Below are positions 1 to 6,563 of a stretch of 9,933 nucleotides of DNA, in pieces. Position numbers and translations under genes: made by a program. Source of the DNA: Bacteroidales bacterium (lineage in GTDB: Bacteria > Bacteroidota > Bacteroidia > Bacteroidales > Bacteroidaceae); contig JAUNIV010000072.1 in NCBI GenBank assembly GCA_030523385.1, positions 1 to 9,933 on the forward strand. The letters are read 5' to 3'. Position 1 is the first letter of the stretch; each line of letters starts with the position of its first letter. Below the pieces are notes generated by a model that made no database searches, was not told where the DNA came from, and worked only from the letters and a program-made list of their open reading frames with translations.

Positions 1-404
1 CTGGCAACATCATCCCGTCTTCTACTGGTGCTGCTAAGGCTGTAGGTAAGGTTATTCCTGAACTGAACGGTAAGCTGACTGGTATGTCTATGCGTGTTCC
101 GACTTTGGACGTTTCTGTAGTTGACTTGACTGTAAACTTGGCTAAGCCTGCTACTTACGCTGAAATCTGCGCTGCTATGAAGGCTGCTTCTGAAGGCGAA
201 TTGAAGGGTATCCTGGGTTACACTGAAGATGCTGTTGTTTCTTCTGACTTTTTGGGTGACACTCACACTTCTATCTTCGATGCTAAGGCTGGTATCGCTT
301 TGACTGATACTTTCGTTAAGGTGGTTTCTTGGTATGACAACGAAATCGGTTACTCTAACAAGGTATTGGATCTGATCGCTCACATGGCTTCTGTAAACTG
401 CTAA
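1..404 (+). CDS. gap: Glyceraldehyde-3-phosphate dehydrogenase, C-terminal part (5' truncated by window)
   Basis: Glycolytic and gluconeogenic cytosolic enzyme that oxidises glyceraldehyde-3-phosphate with NAD and phosphate to 1,3-bisphosphoglycerate. Only the last 133 residues or so are present; the reading frame is open from base 3 to the TAA at 402-404. Family landmarks are clear: the SSTGAAKAVGKVIPELNGKL stretch (bases 18-77), the GMSMRVPT segment, and the SWYDNEIGYS motif near the C-terminus that contacts the NAD nicotinamide end. The catalytic cysteine lies upstream, outside the window. Codon choice is strikingly biased toward GCT, GGT, TCT, GTT and TTG, unlike every other gene here, as expected for one of the most abundant cell proteins. 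It is probably monocistronic at this end because a strong terminator follows directly. Identity is secure; which paralogue it is, if there are several, cannot be told. Confidence 0.97.
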   Translation, partial: GNIIPSSTGAAKAVGKVIPELNGKLTGMSMRVPTLDVSVVDLTVNLAKPATYAEICAAMKAASEGELKGILGYTEDAVVSSDFLGDTHTSIFDAKAGIALTDTFVKVVSWYDNEIGYSNKVLDLIAHMASVNC

Positions 405-425
405 TCAGTTAAAACCATATAGCGG

Positions 426-457
426 AGCCGTCCGAAGAAATTCGGGCGGCTTTTTTT
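426..457 (+). terminator. Intrinsic terminator of gap
   Basis: Arms 426-436 and 441-451 form an 11-bp stem (one G-U pair at 431/446) closed by a GAAA tetraloop at 437-440. A run of seven T at 451-457 follows. It begins 22 nt after the gap stop codon. GC-rich stem, GNRA loop and U tract make this a classic rho-independent terminator. Confidence 0.93.
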
Positions 458-484
458 ATTTGTACGATCGGCATGAGTATTGTC

Positions 485-650
485 TGACGGAGGCAAATTC
501 TTAAGCCACCTAATAGCAGAAAGGTTGTAGCCAAGACAAGGGTGCCCATCGCGAGTTGGAATCTGAGAAAGCTTACGGCAAATATCTAATCATGTTAAAT
601 GAACAAAAAAGCATCAGATAGTTCGGGGTAATTCATGGAGGATAACGGGA
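485..650 (+). mobile_element. Probable degraded fragment of a group II intron (domain I region)
   Basis: This gene-free stretch between the gap terminator and ridA has no usable ORF, but its wording resembles the region upstream of the maturase in bacterial group II introns. I recognise, in the usual order, a GTAGCCAAGACAAGGGTGCC-type segment (528-547), then GCGAGTTGGAATCTGAGAAAG (near 551-571), then TACGGCAAA (574-582), GAACAAAAAAGCATCAGATA (601-620), and ATTCATGGAGGATAACGG (631-648). Only this part is present. The GUGYG-like 5' end, a reverse transcriptase/maturase ORF and a domain V hairpin are all missing, so it cannot be an active element. The assignment rests on remembered family sequence, not an alignment; borders are approximate. 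The alternative is an unrelated structured leader of ridA. Confidence 0.5.
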
Positions 651-657
651 AAAGTGT

Positions 658-665
658 TAATTTAG
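658..665 (+). promoter_or_regulatory. Possible imperfect -7 element for ridA
   Basis: TAATTTAG differs at one position from the Bacteroides -7 consensus TAnnTTTG. The next bases (C-rich, then CAAAATTAAA) parallel those after the perfect element at 6533-6540. No -33 TTTG sits at the expected distance upstream. If used, the leader would be about 40 nt, ending at the ATG at 713. Confidence 0.3.
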
Positions 666-712
666 CCCCTCAAAATTAAAGATGGAAATTGATAATTAAA
701 AGAATGACAAGT

Positions 713-1090
713 ATGAAAAAAGTGATTTTTACAGAAAAGGCTCCCGCAGCCATCGGTCCTTATAGTCAAGCAATAGAAGTGAACGGAATGGTGTTCTTGT
801 CCGGACAGATTCCGGTAAACCCTGCCACAGGGGAGTTCGTGCCGGGAGGAATCACCGAACAGACGGCACAGGTGTTTGAAAACATCAAGAACGTGTTGGC
901 CGAAGCCGGACTGACTATGGCAAACATCGTGAAGACTACGGTGTTCCTGGCAGATATGTCTCTCTTTGCCGAAATGAATGCCGTCTATGCACAATATTTT
1001 GAAGGTGATTTCCCTGCCCGTTCGGCTGTGGCAGTGAAGGCTTTGCCGAAGGGTGCGCTGGTGGAAATAGAGAGCATTGCAGTGAGATAA
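713..1090 (+). CDS. ridA: RidA family reactive intermediate deaminase
   Basis: RidA (YjgF/YER057c/UK114) proteins are small cytosolic trimers that hydrolyse reactive enamines and imines released by PLP enzymes such as threonine dehydratase, preventing damage to other PLP enzymes. The 125-residue product matches the usual length. Visible landmarks are the N-terminal APAAIGPYSQA, SGQIPVNP (30-37), VKTTVFLADM (73-82) and PARSAV (101-106). The catalytic Arg is R103, and the Glu equivalent to E. coli E120 is E118 in VEIESIAVR. The ATG at 713 gives the canonical MKKVIFTEKAP start; an ATG at 704 and a TTG at 689 in frame would only add residues unlike the family. It is followed after 4 nt by the next gene, so the two are probably cotranscribed. 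Confidence 0.95.
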   Translation: MKKVIFTEKAPAAIGPYSQAIEVNGMVFLSGQIPVNPATGEFVPGGITEQTAQVFENIKNVLAEAGLTMANIVKTTVFLADMSLFAEMNAVYAQYFEGDFPARSAVAVKALPKGALVEIESIAVR

Positions 1091-1094
1091 GCAA

Positions 1095-1883
1095 GTGCAT
1101 CAGCTCATCTACATATTCCACAGCGGCTTTGCCTGGTTGGGCGAAGGCTACACCGTGATTATGGACTATTACCGTGACACGGACGACAAGCATGCCGCGC
1201 AAGCCCTCTTCCGTCTGGTCAGCGGACTGCCCGAACAGACGGAAGAGGTGCAGCCGCACGGGGTGGTGCACGACGAATTGCTGCATAGACCGGGTAAACT
1301 CTACGTGCTGAGCAGCCATTTTCATCCCGACCATTTCAACAAGGAAGTGTTGGAGTGGCGCAGGCAGAGGCCGGACATCGTCTATATCTTTTCCAAAGAC
1401 ATACTCCGCCATCGCAGGGCGGCCAAAGAGGATGCGGTGTGGCTGAAAAAAGGAGAGACCTATACCGACGAAACGCTGACGGTGCATGCTTTCGGCTCCA
1501 CGGACGTGGGAGTGTCGTTCTTGTTGGAAGTGGAAGGCAAGACGGTTTTCCATGCAGGCGACCTGAACAACTGGCACTGGATGGACGAAAGCACGGAAGC
1601 GGAGTGGAAGGGAGCCGAAAAGAACTTCCTGCACGAGCTGGACTACATAGCCGAACGTGTGCCACGGATGGACGTGGTCATGTTTCCCGTAGATCCCCGC
1701 CAGGGAAAGGAATACATGCGCGGAGCCGGACAGTTTGTAGAGAAGATAAAGACCCGTGTCTTTGTGCCGATGCATTTTGCCCCGGCGTTTGACAAGGCCA
1801 ATGCCTTCCGCCCATTTGCCGAAGCCGGCGGAGCACGCTTCGTGGAGCTGACACACGCCGGACAAAGGATAGACATAGAATGA
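1095..1883 (+). CDS. Metallo-beta-lactamase-fold hydrolase
   Basis: A 262-residue MBL-fold protein. It carries the metal-binding HxHxDH motif in SHFHPDHF (H75, H77, D79, H80), then HAGD (H153, D156), and a C-terminal histidine in PMHFAP (H227), so a complete di-metal site is plausible. The N-terminal strand-loop-strand (YIFHSGFAWLGEGYTVIMDY) is the normal start of this fold, supporting the GTG at 1095; the next in-frame ATG would cut into the fold. No signal peptide is visible, so it is probably cytosolic. Layout resembles the UlaG-like/lactonase side of the family more than true beta-lactamases. The substrate cannot be inferred from sequence. It starts 4 nt after ridA, implying cotranscription, and 104 nt separate it from the next gene with no clear promoter. 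Confidence 0.87.
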   Translation: MHQLIYIFHSGFAWLGEGYTVIMDYYRDTDDKHAAQALFRLVSGLPEQTEEVQPHGVVHDELLHRPGKLYVLSSHFHPDHFNKEVLEWRRQRPDIVYIFSKDILRHRRAAKEDAVWLKKGETYTDETLTVHAFGSTDVGVSFLLEVEGKTVFHAGDLNNWHWMDESTEAEWKGAEKNFLHELDYIAERVPRMDVVMFPVDPRQGKEYMRGAGQFVEKIKTRVFVPMHFAPAFDKANAFRPFAEAGGARFVELTHAGQRIDIE

Positions 1884-1987
1884 TTGACACCCATTACCGT
1901 AGGGGCGGATTATAATAAATCAAAGGCATAGCATCTTAGATGAGAGAACCGTGCATAGAATAACAGACGTAAATATTTTAGAAGACA

Positions 1988-2365
1988 ATGAAAGTAAAAG
2001 GAAAGTTTGATCATTTCAATATCAATGTAACCAATCTGGAGAAAAGCATCCAATTTTATGAAACGGCTTTGGGACTGCATGAGTCGCATCGCAAGAATGC
2101 AGCCGACGGCTCGTTCACGCTGGTGTATATGGCCGACGACTGCGGTGCTTTCCTGCTGGAGTTGACCTGGCTGCGCGACCATACGCAACCCTACGAGTTG
2201 GGCGAGAACGAAAGCCACCTGTGTCTGCGCGTGGAGGGCGATTACGACGAAGTGCGCCGGTTCCACAAAGAGATGGGCTGCGTATGTTTTGAGAATACCG
2301 AAATGGGACTTTACTTCATCAATGATCCGGACGACTACTGGATTGAAGTATTGCCTGCCAAATGA
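1988..2365 (+). CDS. VOC-family protein, glyoxalase I (lactoylglutathione lyase)-like
   Basis: A 125-residue single-domain vicinal-oxygen-chelate protein made of two beta-alpha-beta-beta-beta modules. The FDHFNINVTNLEKSIQFY opening is typical. The four metal ligands of glyoxalase I can all be placed: H9, E58 (LLELTW), H77 (ESHLCL) and E120 (DYWIEVLP). The segments LLELTWLRDHTQPYELG and FINDPDDYWIEV line up by eye with E. coli GlxI (IELTYNWGVDKYELG and FVEDPDGYKIEL). This suggests isomerisation of a hemithioacetal of methylglyoxal, in the cytosol. Bacteroides are not generally regarded as glutathione users, so the thiol cofactor is open. The ATG at 1988 places the first ligand correctly. A TATTTTAG resembling a -7 element is too close to the ATG to be used. 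The next gene follows after 18 nt. Confidence 0.88.
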   Translation: MKVKGKFDHFNINVTNLEKSIQFYETALGLHESHRKNAADGSFTLVYMADDCGAFLLELTWLRDHTQPYELGENESHLCLRVEGDYDEVRRFHKEMGCVCFENTEMGLYFINDPDDYWIEVLPAK

Positions 2366-2383
2366 CAAACTGATAAAAGACAG

Positions 2384-3244
2384 ATGGGCGTGAAGAATCT
2401 GAAATACATTTCTCCCGGAGGCTGGTTTTCGCTGGAATATCCGGCCGCGTGGCATGAGTTTGAAGACACGGAAGATACATTCTTGTTTTATAATCCCGAT
2501 GAGTGGACGGGCAACTTCCGAATATCGGCCTACAAGGATGAGGACAAGGGCTATGCCCGGCAGTGTGTGTCGGACGAACTGGCTGATAATCCGTCGGCCT
2601 CGTTGAAGAAGGTGGGCAGATGGGAGTGCGCCTACAGTGCTGAGACTTTCCAGGAGGGAGGCGCGTGGTACACCACCCACATTTGGGTGACAGGCGAGGG
2701 ATGCCTCTGCTTCGAGTGCTCGTTCACCGTCTCCAAAGGCAGCGACAAGAAAGCGGCTGAGGATATCATCGCCTCGTTGCAGGTGCGTACAGGCAAGGAG
2801 CCTAAGGAAATCATCCCGATTCGCGTCTTGGAGATAGGAGAGGTGAACAATGCCTACGAGTGGGTTTCGGTCACGGTCAAGAAACAACTGACGAAAGACT
2901 TCACCGCATCCGAAGCCGATTTGGAGAGCATCCGCCAGGTGATGGACAGCGGACGCTTCCAAAGGCAGCAGCGCATGGCGTGGGAGAGTTTCGGCATGGC
3001 CTTCGGTGTCATTCTGGTCAATGAGATGGAAGGCATGGAGTGGGTGACGGTCATAGACGGTCCGAAGGAATATGCGGCCTTGCAGTTCTGCCAGTCCGAC
3101 ATGGTGATTGACCCCGTTGCGTTGGTGTGGAACAAGGTGAAAAAGGGGCTTCCCTGCGACTTGAAGTCTGAATTCAGAAGAATAAAGCGCGAGGCGGAAG
3201 CCGTGCTCGACGATTTGGCTAATCTAAACAAGCAAGAAGAATGA
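2384..3244 (+). CDS. DUF3805/DUF3806-like protein of unknown function
   Basis: A 286-residue soluble protein with no signal peptide or membrane segment. The N-terminal half (about 10-135), with FSLEYPAAWHEFEDTEDTF and an alternating hydrophobic pattern, looks like the compact beta-rich domain that Pfam calls DUF3805. The C-terminal part (about 165-275), with QRMAWESFGMAFGVILVNE and a basic helical tail (EFRRIKREAEAVLDDLANL), fits DUF3806. I name these from memory of Bacteroidales proteins without a search. Several cysteines are present (62, 82, 107, 109 region) but form no recognisable metal site. The stop codon overlaps the start of the ABC-F gene in an ATGA junction, so translation of the two is probably coupled; a link with ABC-F function is inference only. 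Confidence 0.8.
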   Translation: MGVKNLKYISPGGWFSLEYPAAWHEFEDTEDTFLFYNPDEWTGNFRISAYKDEDKGYARQCVSDELADNPSASLKKVGRWECAYSAETFQEGGAWYTTHIWVTGEGCLCFECSFTVSKGSDKKAAEDIIASLQVRTGKEPKEIIPIRVLEIGEVNNAYEWVSVTVKKQLTKDFTASEADLESIRQVMDSGRFQRQQRMAWESFGMAFGVILVNEMEGMEWVTVIDGPKEYAALQFCQSDMVIDPVALVWNKVKKGLPCDLKSEFRRIKREAEAVLDDLANLNKQEE

Positions 3245-5106
3245 CCCCCTATATGCAAGTGGACGGGCTTACCAAATCCTTTGGCGATTTGGTGTTGTTC
3301 CAGAATATTTCCTTCGGTGTGGCCGAAGGACAGCGCATCGGCCTGATAGCCAAAAACGGCAGCGGAAAGACGACTTTGCTCAACATCATAGCCGGAAAGG
3401 AAGGTTATGATGCAGGCAGCATTGTGTTCCGCCGTGATTTGCGTGTGGGCTATCTGGAGCAAGACCCGCATTATCCCGGCGAACTGACCGTGCTCGAAGC
3501 CTGCTTCTATCATGGCAACAGCACGGTGGAGCTGATTAAGGAATATGAGAAGTGTATCAACACCGAAGGCAATCCGGGACTGGAAGACCTGCTGGCACGC
3601 ATGGAGCACGAAAAGGCATGGGACTACGAGCGGAAGGCCAAACAGATTCTTTCCCAACTGAAAATACGTGACTTCGACCAGCCGGTGAGCCAGCTGTCGG
3701 GCGGACAGCTTAAGCGCGTGGCATTGGCCAACGTGCTGATCACCGAACCCGATTTCCTGATACTTGACGAGCCTACCAACCACCTCGACCTCGACATGAC
3801 GGAATGGCTGGAAGGTTATTTGGGACGCGGAAACATCAGTCTGCTGATGGTGACGCACGACCGCTACTTCCTGGATCGCGTGTGTTCGGAAATCATCGAG
3901 ATAGATAACCGGCAGATTTATTCCTACAAGGGCAACTACAGTTACTACTTAGAGAAGAGGCAGGAGCGCATAGAAGCCACGAATGCCGAAATAGCCCGTG
4001 CCAACAACCTCTATCGCACGGAGCTGGAATGGATGCGCCGCATGCCGCAGGCGCGCGGACACAAGGCACGCTATCGCGAAGAAGCTTTCTACGAACTGGA
4101 GAAGGTGGCCAAACAACGCTTCAACGACAAGAACGTGAAGTTGGACATGAAAGCTTCCTACATCGGCTCTAAGATTTTCGAAGCCGACCACCTGTGCAAA
4201 CGCTTCGGCGACTTGAAGATACTGGATGATTTCTCCTACATCTTTGCCCGCTATGAGAAGATGGGCATCGTGGGCAACAACGGCACGGGGAAATCCACCT
4301 TCATCAAAGTGCTGATGGGAGAACAGAAGCCCGACAGCGGCACGATAGACATCGGCGAGACGGTGCGCTTCGGCTATTACTCGCAAGACGGATTGCAGTT
4401 TGATGAGCAGATGAAGGTGATAGACGTGGTGCAGGACATAGCCGAAGTGATAGAGTTGGGCAACGGCAAGCGGCTGACCGCCTCGCAGTTCCTGCAACAT
4501 TTCCTGTTCACTCCCGAAACGCAGCACAGCTATGTGTATAAGTTGAGTGGGGGAGAGCGTCGCCGCCTGTATCTGTGTACCGTGCTGATGCGCAATCCCA
4601 ACTTCTTAGTGCTGGACGAGCCCACCAACGACCTCGACATCGTGACGCTACAGGTGCTCGAAGAGTATTTGCAGAACTTCAAAGGATGCGTGATTGTGGT
4701 CAGCCACGACCGCTACTTCATGGACAAGGTGGTGGACCATCTGCTGGTGTTCAAGGGGCAGGGAGACATCCGCGACTTCCCCGGCAATTACTCCGACTAC
4801 CGCGACTGGCGCGATGCGAAGGAACAGCGCGAAAAGGAGGAACGCAAGCCGAAGGAAGAGAAAACCACCCGCGTGAGGTTGAACGACAAGCGCAGAATGT
4901 CTTTCAAGGAACGGAAAGAATACGAACAATTGGAAGCCGAAATAGCGACGCTGGAACAGGAGAAGGCTGAGCTGGAAGCAGCTCTTTGCAGCGGTACGCT
5001 TTCTGTGGATGAATTGACAGAGAAGTCTAAGCGGCTGCCTCAGTTGAATGACCTGATAGACAAAAAGACCATGCGTTGGCTGGAACTTAGTGAGATTGAA
5101 GGGTGA
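3241..5106 (+). CDS. uup: ABC-F family ATPase, Uup-like
   Basis: A 621-residue soluble protein with two ABC cassettes and no membrane domain, so a ribosome-acting ABC-F factor rather than a transporter. Cassette 1: Walker A AKNGSGKTT (37-45), signature LSGGQ (152-156), Walker B LILDEPTNHLD with catalytic E177, and H206. The inter-domain linker (about 235-305) holds the basic EWMRRMPQARGHKARYR tip, which resembles Uup. Cassette 2: GNNGTGKST (345-353), LSGGE (435-439), VLDEPTNDLD with E460, and H489. A charged coiled-coil tail (about 525-615) also matches Uup. Family members bind the ribosomal E site and affect translation or antibiotic protection; E. coli Uup is tied to ribosome stress and DNA transactions. 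Walker A1 has Ala where Gly is common. The gene starts inside the preceding stop codon and ends in a shared terminator. Uup is the best subfamily call, not certain. Confidence 0.93.
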   Translation: MTPYMQVDGLTKSFGDLVLFQNISFGVAEGQRIGLIAKNGSGKTTLLNIIAGKEGYDAGSIVFRRDLRVGYLEQDPHYPGELTVLEACFYHGNSTVELIKEYEKCINTEGNPGLEDLLARMEHEKAWDYERKAKQILSQLKIRDFDQPVSQLSGGQLKRVALANVLITEPDFLILDEPTNHLDLDMTEWLEGYLGRGNISLLMVTHDRYFLDRVCSEIIEIDNRQIYSYKGNYSYYLEKRQERIEATNAEIARANNLYRTELEWMRRMPQARGHKARYREEAFYELEKVAKQRFNDKNVKLDMKASYIGSKIFEADHLCKRFGDLKILDDFSYIFARYEKMGIVGNNGTGKSTFIKVLMGEQKPDSGTIDIGETVRFGYYSQDGLQFDEQMKVIDVVQDIAEVIELGNGKRLTASQFLQHFLFTPETQHSYVYKLSGGERRRLYLCTVLMRNPNFLVLDEPTNDLDIVTLQVLEEYLQNFKGCVIVVSHDRYFMDKVVDHLLVFKGQGDIRDFPGNYSDYRDWRDAKEQREKEERKPKEEKTTRVRLNDKRRMSFKERKEYEQLEAEIATLEQEKAELEAALCSGTLSVDELTEKSKRLPQLNDLIDKKTMRWLELSEIEG

Positions 5107-5121
5107 TTTACTCACCCTTCA
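5097..5121. terminator. Bidirectional hairpin spanning both stop codons of the convergent pair
   Basis: Arms 5097-5106 and 5112-5121 form a perfect 10-bp stem around a 5-nt loop (5107-5111). The ABC-F TGA (5104-5106) closes the left arm and the engB stop (5108-5110, minus strand) is in the loop, so the stem encodes the last residues of both proteins. To the right a modest T-rich tract (GGCTTTTATT) follows on the plus strand; no T run follows on the minus strand. Termination is therefore likely for the ABC-F transcript and uncertain for engB. Confidence 0.65.
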
Positions 5122-5713
5122 GGCTTTTATTGATGCTGTCGATGTAATCCAATATTTCCTGCCGTCCGGTTTTCTTTTCGGAAGAAGACAGAAAATAAGG
5201 CGGAAGCTCTTCCCACTGTTCTTTCAGCTTGTCTAAGTATCGGGTTGTGTTCTCCTTAATCTTTGCATAGCCCAACTTATCCGTTTTGGTAAAGATGATG
5301 GAGAAAGGAATCCCGTTCTCGCCCAACCACTCCATAAACTCCAGGTCTATCTTCTGAGGCTCCAGGCGGCTATCGACCAACACAAAAAGGTTGGTCATCT
5401 GCTCTCTTTCCAGAATATAGTTCTCTATGATTTGCTTGATTTTCTCTACGGCTTTCTTTCCCCGTTGGGCAAAACCGTAGCCCGGAAGGTCCACTAAGTA
5501 CCATTCCTTATTGACGAGGAAGTGGTTGATGAGCAAAGTCTTTCCCGGAGTGGAAGAGGTCATGGCCAGTTTGCTACGATTGGTAAGCATGTTTATCAAG
5601 CTGGACTTCCCTACGTTGGAGCGCCCGATGAAAGCATACTCCGGCAAGTTATCTTGCGGACATTTTTCTACTTTGGTGTTACTTATAACAAATTCTGCAC
5701 TGACTATTTCCAT
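5108..5713 (-). CDS. engB: Ribosome biogenesis GTPase EngB (YihA/YsxC)
   Basis: TRAFAC-class GTPase needed for assembly of the large ribosomal subunit; usually essential. The 201-residue product has all G motifs: G1 GRSNVGKSS (30-38), G2 T55 in SSTPGKT, G3 DLPGYG (75-80), G4 TKTD (142-145) and G5 SSSEKKTG (176-183). The frame is open to 5758, giving a 216-residue version, but I choose the ATG at 5711-5713. It gives the usual MEIVSAEFVIS start, and the promoter -7 box at 5736-5743 lies inside the extra part, so the longer form could not be made from that promoter. It converges on the ABC-F gene, with stop codons one base apart, and diverges from recR. Confidence 0.96.
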   Translation of the reverse strand: MEIVSAEFVISNTKVEKCPQDNLPEYAFIGRSNVGKSSLINMLTNRSKLAMTSSTPGKTLLINHFLVNKEWYLVDLPGYGFAQRGKKAVEKIKQIIENYILEREQMTNLFVLVDSRLEPQKIDLEFMEWLGENGIPFSIIFTKTDKLGYAKIKENTTRYLDKLKEQWEELPPYFLSSSEKKTGRQEILDYIDSINKSLKGE

Positions 5714-5735
5714 GATCTTATTCTTTTTTCCGCCG

Positions 5736-5743
5736 CAAAGGTA
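5736..5743 (-). promoter_or_regulatory. Bacteroides-type -7 element for engB
   Basis: On the minus strand TACCTTTG is a perfect match to TAnnTTTG. Transcription would start near 5729, leaving a leader of about 15 nt with an A-rich GAAAAAAGAATAAG before the ATG at 5713. A good -33 TTTG at the usual spacing is not present. Confidence 0.7.
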
Positions 5744-5764
5744 CGGAAAATCCGCCAAATTGCG

Positions 5765-5772
5765 TAAGTTTG
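5765..5772 (+). promoter_or_regulatory. Bacteroides-type -7 element for recR
   Basis: TAAGTTTG is a perfect match to TAnnTTTG, 29 nt upstream of the recR ATG at 5802, so the leader would be a little over 20 nt. No convincing -33 TTTG. It lies only about 20 bp from the opposing engB element, so the two promoter regions overlap. Confidence 0.62.
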
Positions 5773-5801
5773 CAGGCGCTTAATAATTTAGAAATAACCC
5801 G

Positions 5802-6419
5802 ATGAACCAACAATATCCATCCATACTGTTAGAGAAAGCGGTAGGAGAGTTCTCCAAACTGCCCGGCGTGGGACGCAAGACGGCCATGCGGTTAGTGCTG
5901 CATCTGCTTCGCCAAGACACGGCGGCAGTGGAGGCATTCGGCAATGCTGTCATTACGCTGAAGCATGAAGTGAAATACTGCAAGGTGTGCCATAATATAT
6001 CGGACACGGAAACCTGCCGCATCTGTGCCAATCCGTTGCGGGATGTTTCTACCATTTGCGTGGTAGAGAGCATTCGCGATGTGATGGCCGTGGAAGCTAC
6101 GCAGCAATACAAAGGCTTGTATCATGTGTTGGGCGGTGTCATCTCGCCCATGGACGGCATAGGCCCTTCCGACCTGCAGATAGATAGTCTGGTGGAACGT
6201 GTGAAGGCTGGAGGGGTGAAGGAAGTAATCCTCGCCCTCAGCTCTACGATGGAAGGAGACACCACGAACTTCTACATCTCCCGCAAACTGAATGGCATGG
6301 ACGTGACGCTGAGCGTGATAGCACGCGGCATATCCATCGGCGACGAATTGGAATATACGGACGAAGTGACATTGGGCCGCTCCATCGTGAACCGCACTTT
6401 GTTTGTGGGGACGGTGTGA
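5802..6419 (+). CDS. recR: Recombination mediator protein RecR
   Basis: Cytosolic partner of RecO (and RecF) that helps load RecA on SSB-coated single-stranded DNA at gaps. The 205-residue length is normal. Domains in order: an N-terminal helix-hairpin-helix (about 12-36, KLPGVGRKTAMRLVLHLL); a four-cysteine zinc finger (C60, C63, C72, C75); a Toprim domain from about 84 (ICVVES with E89, then YHVLGGVISPMDGIGP); and the C-terminal LGRSIVNR segment. The ATG at 5802 gives the standard start just before the HhH. It has its own promoter facing away from engB. The next gene also has its own promoter, so recR is probably monocistronic, although no clear terminator is seen after it. Confidence 0.97.
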   Translation: MNQQYPSILLEKAVGEFSKLPGVGRKTAMRLVLHLLRQDTAAVEAFGNAVITLKHEVKYCKVCHNISDTETCRICANPLRDVSTICVVESIRDVMAVEATQQYKGLYHVLGGVISPMDGIGPSDLQIDSLVERVKAGGVKEVILALSSTMEGDTTNFYISRKLNGMDVTLSVIARGISIGDELEYTDEVTLGRSIVNRTLFVGTV

Positions 6420-6508
6420 TGGTTCTAGGATGTTTTGCCGTGGGTGGCTTGTCTTTCATGGAAGTTAATGATAAAATACGGGCAGCTTTGAAAATAATCG
6501 GGAAATCT

Positions 6509-6540
6509 CTTGTTCATAATATTTGTACATTCTATATTTG
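6509..6540 (+). promoter_or_regulatory. Bacteroides-type promoter for the small-protein gene
   Basis: The -7 element TATATTTG (6533-6540) is perfect. A partial -33 element, CTTG at 6509-6512, lies 20 nt upstream, close to the usual 19. The leader from about 6547 to the ATG at 6564 is short and A-rich (GAAAATTAAAAAAG). Confidence 0.7.
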
Positions 6541-6563
6541 CCCCCCGAAAATTAAAAAAGACT

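Noticed and set aside
422..457. Hairpin starting GCGGAGCCG with a GAAA loop, similar to group II intron domain V, near the intron-like remnant
   Set aside because: It lies upstream of the domain I-like segment, lacks the domain V bulge, and has a full T run right after the gap stop, so it is the gap terminator.
936..1865. Long minus-strand open frame of 309 codons opposite ridA and the MBL gene
   Set aside because: Antisense shadow of recognisable genes; His-rich, low-complexity translation with no family resemblance. The same holds for 1910-2962, 2854-3858 and 9010-9909.
1884..1916. TTGACA (1884-1889) and TATAAT (1911-1916), resembling a sigma-70 promoter before the VOC gene
   Set aside because: The spacing is 21 nt rather than about 17, and Bacteroides primary sigma factor uses TTTG/TAnnTTTG. 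Probably chance.
1968..1979. TATTTTAG, a -7-like element before the VOC gene
   Set aside because: It is only about 8 nt from the ATG at 1988, which leaves no room for a start site and leader.
3949..4527. Minus-strand frame of 192 codons inside the ABC-F gene
   Set aside because: The plus strand encodes an intact two-cassette ATPase with all motifs; this is a mirror frame.
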